Below are positions 1-5,245 of a stretch of DNA of 7,966 bases, one piece after another. Numbering within the stretch: the stretch's first letter is position 1; the number at the start of each line of letters is the position of its first letter. The translations under genes were made by a program, and so were the position numbers. The DNA is taken from contig JBJKPE010000133.1 of NCBI GenBank assembly GCA_046706685.1, positions 1 to 7,966 on the forward strand, given 5' to 3'. Source of the DNA: JARRRD01 sp046706685. Its GTDB lineage: Bacteria; Nitrospirota; Thermodesulfovibrionia; Thermodesulfovibrionales; UBA6898. A model generated the notes under the pieces. It saw only the letters and a program-made list of their open reading frames with translations. It searched no databases and had not been told where the DNA came from.

Positions 1-363
1 GGGATGGCCGAACTCTCCTGCCTGAAGTGCCACAGTTATACCGAGGCGGCGCCAAAGATGATTTCAAACGACAGGTGCCTCGGCTGTCATAAACACTATC
101 CTTCAACGGGACCCATGACGAAACTCAGATGTTTCGACTGTCATCACCCCCACGGTCAGATTTTGCCGACCAGCGAGGACTGTCTCAAAAATTGCCACGG
201 CACCGAATTGAAGGTGGGCCAGCACAACCTCCATATGACAAGGGCGAAGCTTGCCTGTCTTGACTGCCACAAGGCCCACACGTGGTCGATAGGAAAGAAA
301 GAGGCAAAAGGCCTCTGCGCCCGTTGCCACGCCCTGAAGGACCCCGCCACGTTTATCTATTAG
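1..363 (+). CDS. Multihaem c-type cytochrome, C-terminal part (cut by left edge)
   Basis: The frame is open to the first base, so the gene starts outside the window. The Met at position 4 is almost certainly internal, since no signal peptide precedes the first haem motif although c-type cytochromes are exported. Counting from that Met, there are five CXXCH haem-binding motifs (Cys6, Cys25, Cys43, Cys85, Cys105) and one expanded CX3CH motif (Cys60-Cys64-His65). Six histidines lie outside the motifs (31, 48, 50, 74, 77, 92), enough to supply a distal ligand to each of the six haems. This is the pattern of a low-potential bis-His multihaem cytochrome (cytochrome c3/c7 or doubled-CXXCH type) that moves electrons in the periplasm or outside the cell. 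Its redox partner cannot be named from this window. The gene ends with TAG and is followed by about 215 bp before the next start. Confidence 0.9.
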   Translation, partial: GMAELSCLKCHSYTEAAPKMISNDRCLGCHKHYPSTGPMTKLRCFDCHHPHGQILPTSEDCLKNCHGTELKVGQHNLHMTRAKLACLDCHKAHTWSIGKKEAKGLCARCHALKDPATFIY

Positions 364-487
364 CGCGCCTTGCGCCGCAACCCTGCGCCGGAAGTTCATG
401 AGTAAAGTGGGCGGGACGACTGCCCCCCGGCAACGTACATTGCATCCCGTATTTCTTGTCTGGTGAGTGCCCACTCGATTCTCTCCT

Positions 488-516
488 TCCAAAATATTCG
501 GATCTGCGATTATAAT
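488..516 (+). promoter_or_regulatory. Candidate sigma70 promoter for the receiver-PilZ gene
   Basis: A perfect TATAAT lies at 511-516. The -35 position 17 bp upstream (TCCAAA, 488-493) matches the consensus at only three of six bases, so an activator may be needed. Transcription would begin near 523, giving a leader of about 55 nt. The leader contains a short dyad, AGTGA-N10-TCACT (541-560), which could be an operator or a small hairpin. Confidence 0.4.
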
Positions 517-578
517 TAGCGAAGCGCAAATTGCGCCCGAAGTGATTACACAGAGTCACTGAAGGCAGATATGGAAAG

Positions 579-1307
579 ATGGGGAAAAACATACTCATTG
601 CAGACGACAGTCAGACATTCCTGATATCGCTGAGCCTCTTCTTGAAAAGGTCGGGCTTCGGGGTAATACCGGCGGAAAACGGCATGGAAGTTTTAAAACT
701 GGTAAATCTGTGGGAACCCGGGCTCATTATCCTGGATGTGAATATGGCGGTGATGGATGGGATTACCGTACTTAGACTCCTGAAAGAAAACAAACAAACA
801 GCCCATATTCCGGTGATAATGTTGTCGACCGATTCCAGCAGCAAAACAATGGAAAACTGTCGGGGCCTGGGATGTTACTCCTATCTCCATAAGCCACTAA
901 AATTACACGAACTTCATGCTGCGGTTCAGGAGTGTTTCTTTGCCAGAACAGGTACAAAGAGGCGGCATGTGCGGACTATGTTTCACAAGAAGGTCACAGT
1001 CGTATATAAAGACACGTCGTATGACCTTCCTGCGGAAACCCTCTCGGCCGGCGGGATCTATGTGAGGAAGAAAGAACCTCTCCCGGTCGGATCAGACGTT
1101 CGTGTCATAGTGCCCTTGAGAGTGGGAGCCAAGATTTCGCTGAAAGGCGTAGTCATCTACACCAAGGACTTCTTCGGAGGGCTGTTGACGATGGATCCCG
1201 GCATGGCTATTGAATTTACGGAACTTTCCGACGACGGGTATCAGACTTTGCAGTCCTACATCGAGGACCTGCTGATTGAGGATGTTCTCGACGAGCCCGA
1301 CGCTTAA
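579..1307 (+). CDS. Response regulator with receiver (REC) and PilZ domains
   Basis: Residues 1-120 form a CheY-like receiver domain: acidic pair Asp9-Asp10, phospho-acceptor Asp53 in the LDVNMAVMDG stretch, switch hydroxyl at Ser83, and Lys105 in HKP. All phosphorylation residues are present. Residues from about 127 to 236 are a PilZ domain, the usual c-di-GMP sensor: an RxxxR motif (Arg128-Arg132), then TLSAGG at 154-159. The second PilZ motif is normally D/N-x-S-x-x-G, so Thr154 stands where an Asp or Asn is expected. The REC-PilZ fusion would let a histidine kinase and c-di-GMP act on one output, often motility, adhesion or polysaccharide. No cognate kinase gene lies beside it. The chosen ATG gives a receiver start of standard length. 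The ribosome site is poor for it: GAAGG (561-565) is 13 nt away and is better spaced for an out-of-frame ATG at 571. Confidence 0.92.
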   Translation: MGKNILIADDSQTFLISLSLFLKRSGFGVIPAENGMEVLKLVNLWEPGLIILDVNMAVMDGITVLRLLKENKQTAHIPVIMLSTDSSSKTMENCRGLGCYSYLHKPLKLHELHAAVQECFFARTGTKRRHVRTMFHKKVTVVYKDTSYDLPAETLSAGGIYVRKKEPLPVGSDVRVIVPLRVGAKISLKGVVIYTKDFFGGLLTMDPGMAIEFTELSDDGYQTLQSYIEDLLIEDVLDEPDA

Positions 1308-1371
1308 TCGTGTGAGTCAGCACAGGGCCCCGGGCTCCTCAGCCTGCCGGCTTTATCGTGACCCTGTTTTC

Positions 1372-1400
1372 TTACCATTCATCCCTTTTCCTGACATAAT
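1372..1400 (+). promoter_or_regulatory. Candidate sigma70 promoter for the oxidoreductase gene
   Basis: TTACCA (1372-1377, 4 of 6 consensus bases) and CATAAT (1395-1400, 5 of 6) are separated by 17 bp. Transcription would start near 1407, leaving a leader of about 30 nt that carries the GGAGG ribosome site. This makes the gene its own unit, separate from the receiver-PilZ gene upstream. Confidence 0.5.
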
Positions 1401-1425
1401 GAAATAAAGCGGGGTGTTCCGCGTC

Positions 1426-1430
1426 GGAGG
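1426..1430 (+). promoter_or_regulatory. Ribosome-binding site fixing the oxidoreductase start
   Basis: GGAGG lies 7 nt before ATG 1438. This supports that ATG over the in-frame GTG at 1414, which would add eight residues ahead of the FAD-binding strand and has no comparable site. An ATG at 1431 touches the site but is in another frame. Confidence 0.8.
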
Positions 1431-1437
1431 ATGTCTT

Positions 1438-2814
1438 ATGAAAGAGTACGATGTAATCGTTGTCGGCTCGGGGGCCGGGCTGCTGATAGTAGAGAAGGCG
1501 CTTGCCCATGACCTTTCCGTCGCCCTTGTGGATAAGGGACCACTGGGAGGGACCTGCCTCAACCTGGGGTGCATACCTTCGAAGATGCTCATTTTCCCGG
1601 GTGACAGGGTAGCCGAAATAAGGGAGGCCGGAAAACTTGGTGTCTCAGCGACGATCGGGGGAATAGATTTCCAGGCGATCATGGAGAGGATGAGAAATAC
1701 AGTGAGGAAAGGCGAAAACCATATACGTGAAGGCATCAGGTTTTCGGAAGACCTGGACTTCTACGAGGGCACCGGGTTTTTCGTGGAGGACTCCGTCATA
1801 GAGATCAATGGTGAGCAGATCAAGGGCAGGAAGATCTTCATCGCCGCCGGAGCGCGCCCCCGCATCCCATCCATAAAGGGCATAGAGAAAGCGGAATATC
1901 TTACTAACGAGAGCGTGCTTCAACTCGCTGAAAAACCGGAGAGCCTCATTGTTATCGGAGGCGGATATATAGGCGCGGAATACGCGCATTTTTTCTCGGC
2001 CATGGGGGTCAAGGTGACACTCCTTCAGGCAAACAGTCGTGTTGTGCCTGATGAGGAGATCGAGATATCTGATCTCCTGAAAAAAGAGATGGGGAAATGG
2101 ATGGACATCCATACCGGGACAGAAGCCGTGGCAATAAGGAAAGAGCCTTCAGGGTACACAGTCACAGCCAGGGACCGTTCTTCGGGCAGGACATCCCTGT
2201 TTCAGGCTGAAAGAATTATGGCTGCCGCCGGCAGGACGTCGAATGCCGACCTGCTGAAGGTCGAAAACAGCGGGGTGAAAACGGACGAGCGCGGCTATAT
2301 AAAGGTGAATGAATATTTCGAGACGAGTAAAAAGAACATCTGGGCCTTCGGTGATATCATCGGCAGAAAGATGTTCCGCCATGTGGCAAACCGGGAGGCG
2401 TCTCTCCTGTGGGACAACGCCGGGCATAACAAGAGGGTTGCGATGGACTACCGCTTTGCACCCCACGCCGTCTTTTCCTACCCCGAGATAGCATCGGTGG
2501 GCCTGACGGAAGAACAGGCGCGGCAGCAGTTTCATCCCGGCGAACTGCTTGTGGGAAAGGCCAAATATTCCGAGGTCGCCAGGGGCGAGGCGATGATGGA
2601 GGAAGAAAGTTTCGCGAAGGCCATCGTAAAGAGGGACGGCAAGATCCTTGGCTTCCATATCATCGGTCCCTATGCGTCCATACTGATCCAGGAAGTGATT
2701 AATGCCATGGCGAACAACCTCGACATATGGGCGATCGGCAAGGCCATGCATATACATCCGGCCCTTTCGGAGGTGATTGTGGCGACCTTCGGTAATCTCC
2801 AGGAGGCGGAGTGA
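1438..2814 (+). CDS. Dihydrolipoamide dehydrogenase-like FAD/NAD(P) disulfide oxidoreductase
   Basis: A 458-residue class I pyridine nucleotide-disulfide oxidoreductase, about the family length. It opens with the FAD-binding fold (GSGAG at 10-14), then the redox disulfide Cys40-x4-Cys45 in GGTCLNLGCIPSK. The NAD(P)-binding fold is GGGYIGAE (174-181), the second FAD motif is AFGD (303-306), and the dimerisation domain ends with the catalytic His440-Glu445 pair in HIHPALSE. It should pass electrons between NAD(P)H and a disulfide through FAD, as a cytoplasmic homodimer in which the His-Glu of one chain serves the other. The last Gly of the GxGxxG motif is replaced by Leu15; as I recall, archaeal Lpd-like proteins and mycothione reductases share this. 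Gln197 sits where NAD-specific enzymes usually have Glu. No lipoyl acyltransferase, E1 or glycine-cleavage gene is adjacent, so the true substrate (lipoamide, another thiol, or a metal) is open. Confidence 0.88.
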   Translation: MKEYDVIVVGSGAGLLIVEKALAHDLSVALVDKGPLGGTCLNLGCIPSKMLIFPGDRVAEIREAGKLGVSATIGGIDFQAIMERMRNTVRKGENHIREGIRFSEDLDFYEGTGFFVEDSVIEINGEQIKGRKIFIAAGARPRIPSIKGIEKAEYLTNESVLQLAEKPESLIVIGGGYIGAEYAHFFSAMGVKVTLLQANSRVVPDEEIEISDLLKKEMGKWMDIHTGTEAVAIRKEPSGYTVTARDRSSGRTSLFQAERIMAAAGRTSNADLLKVENSGVKTDERGYIKVNEYFETSKKNIWAFGDIIGRKMFRHVANREASLLWDNAGHNKRVAMDYRFAPHAVFSYPEIASVGLTEEQARQQFHPGELLVGKAKYSEVARGEAMMEEESFAKAIVKRDGKILGFHIIGPYASILIQEVINAMANNLDIWAIGKAMHIHPALSEVIVATFGNLQEAE

Positions 2815-2888
2815 AGGGACCGGGACAGACCTAACGCAACAGACAGCCCCCGGCCGACCCATTGTCCATGGGATGAATCAGGAAAGAA

Positions 2889-2907
2889 CAAGGGGGCTTC
2901 CCCGTTG
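2889..2907 (+). terminator. Weak hairpin downstream of the oxidoreductase gene
   Basis: The two arms form an 8-bp stem with one mismatch (CAA and GGGG pairing with CCCC and TTG) around a CTT loop, 75 bp after the stop codon. No T-run follows, so it may only stabilise the 3' end. The rest of 2815-3106, between converging genes, holds no convincing gene. Confidence 0.3.
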
Positions 2908-3054
2908 CCATAGGGTATGCTCTATTTAATGCGCAATGAGATTTTAAACAGGAAATGGGCCGGAATTCTCGGGCATCCGACCTGTCTTTACGTCCTCTTT
3001 TTCACGGAGATGCGGAGAGGTTTTCCTATTATGGGATGCGGTCGCTGCTTGTCT

Positions 3055-3075
3055 ACAGGCTGGGACCTGTCTTTT
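3055..3075 (+). terminator. Possible small terminator between converging genes
   Basis: ACAGG (3055-3059) and CCTGT (3066-3070) form a perfect 5-bp stem with a six-base loop, followed at once by CTTTT. The stem is short for an intrinsic terminator. It would stop rightward transcripts about 240 bp after the oxidoreductase gene and before they run antisense into the cupin gene. Confidence 0.25.
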
Positions 3076-3106
3076 GCGGCTTATCTTAGATTCTTCTCCG
3101 TCCGGT

Positions 3107-3430
3107 TTAATTTCCTCTTTCCTTCAATTCGACAATTATTACATCGGTATTGGTATCTCCTATGTTTTCCCCGATGTGCTGATGCGCTTTCATCCAAACA
3201 ACACTTCCGGCCTTGACGTCAACCTCATGCTTCCGGCCATCAGGAAATGTCAGCCGCCGCCTGAAAGAAGACTCCGCGTATAATATATAGTCAGGGTGAT
3301 AGTGTTGCAGAGTTTTCTCCCCGGGCTTATCGTGATACCTGAGCACCCTGATGCGTTCGTTCTCCAGAATAACCGAATACTTGTCTCCATCTGTTACAAC
3401 AGGGTCCTGTGTATTAGGTTCAGATGCCAT
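3107..3430 (-). CDS. Small single-domain cupin protein
   Basis: A 107-residue protein that is a single cupin barrel. Motif 1 is PGEKTLQHYHPDY, with His43 and His45 as metal ligands; the usual Glu of that motif is not obvious. Motif 2 is AGSVVWMKAHQHIGENIG, with His83 or His85 and Asn89. The opening NTQDPVVTDGDKY and closing VIIVELKE stretches resemble a widespread group of short stand-alone cupins whose function is unknown, some annotated as BauB-like after a beta-alanine degradation cluster; that is family recall, not proof. No signal peptide or membrane segment is seen, so it should be cytoplasmic. The start is certain: AAGGAGGAG (3435-3443) precedes the ATG with good spacing. It has its own promoter and appears monocistronic. 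Confidence 0.88.
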   Translation of the reverse strand: MASEPNTQDPVVTDGDKYSVILENERIRVLRYHDKPGEKTLQHYHPDYILYAESSFRRRLTFPDGRKHEVDVKAGSVVWMKAHQHIGENIGDTNTDVIIVELKERGN

Positions 3431-3545
3431 CTATCTCCTCCTTGTTTGCGCCAGAGGCGTGCTCACCACATCTGTCCGCCGCCGTCCTAACCCGGTTTCT
3501 CGGTCCTGAGCAGCACCCATCGGGGGAATTGAGTCTTCCAATTCA

Positions 3546-3574
3546 ACCTTAGCCCTCATCGAATGGGGTGTCAA
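3546..3574 (-). promoter_or_regulatory. Sigma70-type promoter for the cupin gene
   Basis: On the minus strand a perfect TTGACA (3574-3569) is followed after exactly 17 bp by TAAGGT (3551-3546). The predicted start near 3539 gives a leader of about 108 nt. A dyad, AATTG-N7-CAATT (3527-3543), overlaps the predicted start and could be an operator. Confidence 0.6.
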
Positions 3575-3577
3575 GTG

Positions 3578-3595
3578 CCTGTATTCATGAACAGG
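3578..3595. promoter_or_regulatory. Dyad CCTGT-N8-ACAGG just upstream of the cupin -35 box
   Basis: A perfect 5-bp inverted repeat with an 8-bp spacer lies three bases upstream of the TTGACA box, centred about 48 bp before the predicted transcription start. The inner CTGT-N8-ACAG equals the core of the enterobacterial LexA box. Its place upstream of -35 suits an activator better than a repressor. The organism's LexA specificity is unknown. Confidence 0.3.
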
Positions 3596-3642
3596 ATGGC
3601 TGATTTGAATTGCCGTTATAATTGTGCGGGGTATAAGCGGAA

Positions 3643-3669
3643 ATAATCGTTAGAGAATCTCACTATTAT
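3643..3669 (-). terminator. Hairpin after the seven-helix protein gene
   Basis: A 12-bp stem with two mismatches closes on a 3-nt loop, 18 bp after the TAG stop at 3687. The stem is AT-rich and only a short T-run follows on the minus strand, so its strength as a terminator is uncertain. It would separate the membrane protein gene from the cupin promoter. Confidence 0.4.
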
Positions 3670-3686
3670 CTTTGCGCCTCCGGCTG

Positions 3687-4370
3687 CTATTTGGACACCT
3701 TGAAGATTTCGAGGATAGAGAAAGAGTAGACGGCGATGGTGAACGCGCAGACCGCCCTGAAAAGCTGTACGGGGAGCCCGGCTATGGGTTCTACTATGAG
3801 CCCTCCAAATACGGCATAACACACAAATCCGATTCCCGTAACGACAAGTCCATTGGTCAGCCTGGAATTCCCTATAACTTTCATCGAATTGGCAAGGCTG
3901 AAAAAGGCTATGCCGCTTAAGAGCGCTCCCAAAAAACCGAAGCTGCGGCGGGCGATAAGTCCGGCTTCCCTTATATGGGGTGTCCCCGCAATCAAGATGT
4001 ACGCGGCATAGGCGATAAAAAGAATTACAGGCAGCGCCCTGTAAATAACTTTCTTCTCACTCCTGTATGTCAAAAGGGTGACCCCAAATTGGAAAAGAAG
4101 AACGAATGAAGTAATCAGGAACGACTGGGACAATATAATCAATACCCCGAATTCACCCGCTCCGCTCGCCGTAAGAGTAAATCTCAGCCAGTCTATAAGC
4201 TCTGTGATCCCGTGGACAAGCCCGAAAGCGGCAAGCATATGGAAGGCAGTAACAAAGGCAATTGAAGATGCCTTCCTTGTTCCATGGAAAACCACGAAAG
4301 ACATTAACAGGAAGCTCACGCCATAAATGAAGTATATGTAAAATAGGGGCGCAGTTAAGACCTGCTTCAA
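3687..4370 (-). CDS. Stand-alone seven-helix membrane sensor-like protein
   Basis: A 227-residue integral membrane protein with seven predicted helices, at about 10-29, 37-57, 74-101, 110-129, 143-161, 173-193 and 201-223, and almost nothing outside the membrane. Helix 1 and 2 features (YGVSFLLMSFVVF, then HMLAAFGLVHGITELIDW) and the LPVQLFRAVCAF start of helix 7 resemble the membrane input module that precedes kinase domains in many histidine kinases of sediment bacteria. Here the chain stops right after helix 7, and reading past the TAG gives only six codons, so no kinase domain has been lost to one stop mutation. The start is TTG, overlapping the TGA of the upstream gene as TTGA, with a strong GAGGAGG site (4380-4386) nine bases away, which supports translational coupling. 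It probably senses or relays a signal through a partner; the function is unknown. Confidence 0.8.
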   Translation of the reverse strand: MKQVLTAPLFYIYFIYGVSFLLMSFVVFHGTRKASSIAFVTAFHMLAAFGLVHGITELIDWLRFTLTASGAGEFGVLIILSQSFLITSFVLLFQFGVTLLTYRSEKKVIYRALPVILFIAYAAYILIAGTPHIREAGLIARRSFGFLGALLSGIAFFSLANSMKVIGNSRLTNGLVVTGIGFVCYAVFGGLIVEPIAGLPVQLFRAVCAFTIAVYSFSILEIFKVSK

Positions 4371-4639
4371 TCTGAACTTCCTCCTCGTGAGAAGTAAGTT
4401 GCAAAGAGCTTATCCAGCTCAACTTGAAGTCTTCCCGCCTCTTCTTTTGTCACGAAGAGCGAAACTGCCTTCAGGATATCCTGGATCAGGGTCTTGCAGT
4501 CGTCGGCGGTAAGATCCGCTCTGTCTTTGTTGAGCCTGGAAAGTTGCTTTCCGATTATTGATTGACATACAATCCGGCCCATGAATGCCCCCATGACTAC
4601 TTCCAGCTGCGCGACGAAGTCCGGCCCTTGTTCCATCAC
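4367..4639 (-). CDS. Small soluble protein coupled to the seven-helix protein
   Basis: A 90-residue (or 89 from the next codon) largely helical protein without signal peptide or membrane helix. Recognisable features are an EVVMGAFMGRIVCQSIIG stretch (13-30), an acidic turn LTADDCKTLIQDIL (43-56), and a charged helix KEEAGRLQVELDKLF (65-79). I do not recognise it firmly. The layout recalls small domains found beside bacterial signalling proteins, but that is a weak impression. Its TGA stop overlaps the TTG start of the membrane protein, so the two are made together and may bind each other. The start is GTG 4639 or ATG 4636. No Shine-Dalgarno sequence precedes either, but a near-consensus promoter places transcription at this very codon, so the message may be leaderless. 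Confidence 0.7.
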   Translation of the reverse strand: MMEQGPDFVAQLEVVMGAFMGRIVCQSIIGKQLSRLNKDRADLTADDCKTLIQDILKAVSLFVTKEEAGRLQVELDKLFATYFSRGGSSD

Positions 4640-4645
4640 GAGTAT

Positions 4646-4674
4646 ATTACAAATAATGGGACCGCGGTTGTCAA
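4646..4674 (-). promoter_or_regulatory. Near-consensus sigma70 promoter, predicted leaderless start
   Basis: On the minus strand TTGACA (4674-4669) and TGTAAT (4651-4646, 5 of 6) are 17 bp apart. Counting seven bases from the -10 box puts +1 at about 4639, the first base of the GTG-ATG start of the 90-residue protein. There is no room for a ribosome-binding site. Confidence 0.65.
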
Positions 4675-4696
4675 TATTTCTTTAAAGAGTCTGCGC

Positions 4697-4795
4697 CTAG
4701 TTGCCAGCATAGACCAAATTGAGAGGTATGTGTCGAGCACCTTTCATCCCGAAGTGTTTGCTCACAAGGCTCGCACACAAGGAAAGAACTGCCAT
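4697..4795 (-). CDS. Possible 32-residue small protein
   Basis: An ATG at 4795 is preceded by GGAGG (4806-4810) with a 10-nt gap. The frame runs 32 codons to TAG, just upstream of the TTGACA box of the next gene. The product (beginning MAVLSLCASLVSKHFG) has a weakly hydrophobic start and a basic middle but no recognisable motif. The ribosome site is the only positive evidence; chance is a fair explanation. Confidence 0.22.
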   Translation of the reverse strand: MAVLSLCASLVSKHFGMKGARHIPLNLVYAGN

Positions 4796-4876
4796 TTCAA
4801 ATTCGCCTCCTAACCAGTAGATATCAAGATACGAAACAATTGCAGCTTTGCGGTTCGAAACAGAGAGGGCAATAAA

Positions 4877-5191
4877 TTGAGGCGCGCAGCGAGCCAGAAG
4901 AATCGTGGCAGTAAGCGGCCGTCCGAGAGGGTGTACTATGGGTATGGTGTAATCATACAGACAAACTGTAACTTTGATACATCTGTCCCCGTAGAGTACT
5001 CCGTGAAGGTTCTGAACAAACGTATAAGCAGATCGGGCGGAGGCGGACCATCAAGATACTATTCTCATTATTTAGTATTGGTCACTATACGATTCAAAAG
5101 TCAGGGCCCGGGAAGGAGATTTGAAGCCGTGGAGGGTGCGGAGCGCCCTCACCGGCAAATAAACTTCGCTGAATCCGACGATGGCGCATAA
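4877..5191 (+). pseudogene. Possible remnant of a membrane-anchored protein gene
   Basis: An open frame of 104 codons with only a TTG start and no ribosome site. Its middle (about residues 22-85) reads like real protein: an N-x-x-F-D-T-S-V-P segment, then VKVLNKRISRSGGG, then a tyrosine-rich SRYYSHYLVLV strand and a basic tail. This order resembles the soluble part of small bacterial membrane proteins with an NxxLDxSxP motif followed by a V-x-x-K strand and a YYL strand. The membrane helices expected before and after are absent in all frames I read, so if the likeness holds this is a decayed fragment. It may equally be a chance open frame. Confidence 0.25.
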
Positions 5192-5245
5192 AGCTCGATT
5201 TAACGTATTCTGGTTTTCAGGCCTTGCCGGATCAGGGCTATATCC

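Larger units (their letters stand above)
4640..5245. other. About 600 bp with no convincing intact gene
   Basis: This stretch lies between the stop of the synthetase-like gene and the promoter of the 90-residue protein gene. It holds that promoter, one doubtful 32-codon reading frame, and one open frame with a possible decayed-gene signature, each listed separately. No tRNA, strong terminator or repeat was seen. Confidence 0.5.

Noticed and set aside
1414..1437. GTG start eight codons upstream of the oxidoreductase ATG
   Set aside because: No ribosome site; GGAGG at 1426-1430 is correctly placed for ATG 1438, which starts at the expected FAD-binding strand.
2979..3074. 11-bp direct repeat GACCTGTCTTT, about 85 bp apart
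   Set aside because: Short, only two copies, with no shared flanks; consistent with chance in a T-rich intergenic stretch.
2917..3216. 99-codon rightward open frame after the oxidoreductase gene
   Set aside because: Its AGGG lies too close to the ATG to serve as a ribosome site, its second half is antisense to the well-supported cupin gene, and the product shows no motif.
4562..4813. 83-codon rightward open frame
   Set aside because: Overlaps the start and promoter of the leftward 90-residue gene and has no ribosome site or motif.
4846..4866. GGTTCGAAA resembling a tRNA T-loop
   Set aside because: The flanking bases do not pair as a T-stem, and no acceptor, D or anticodon arms could be found around it.
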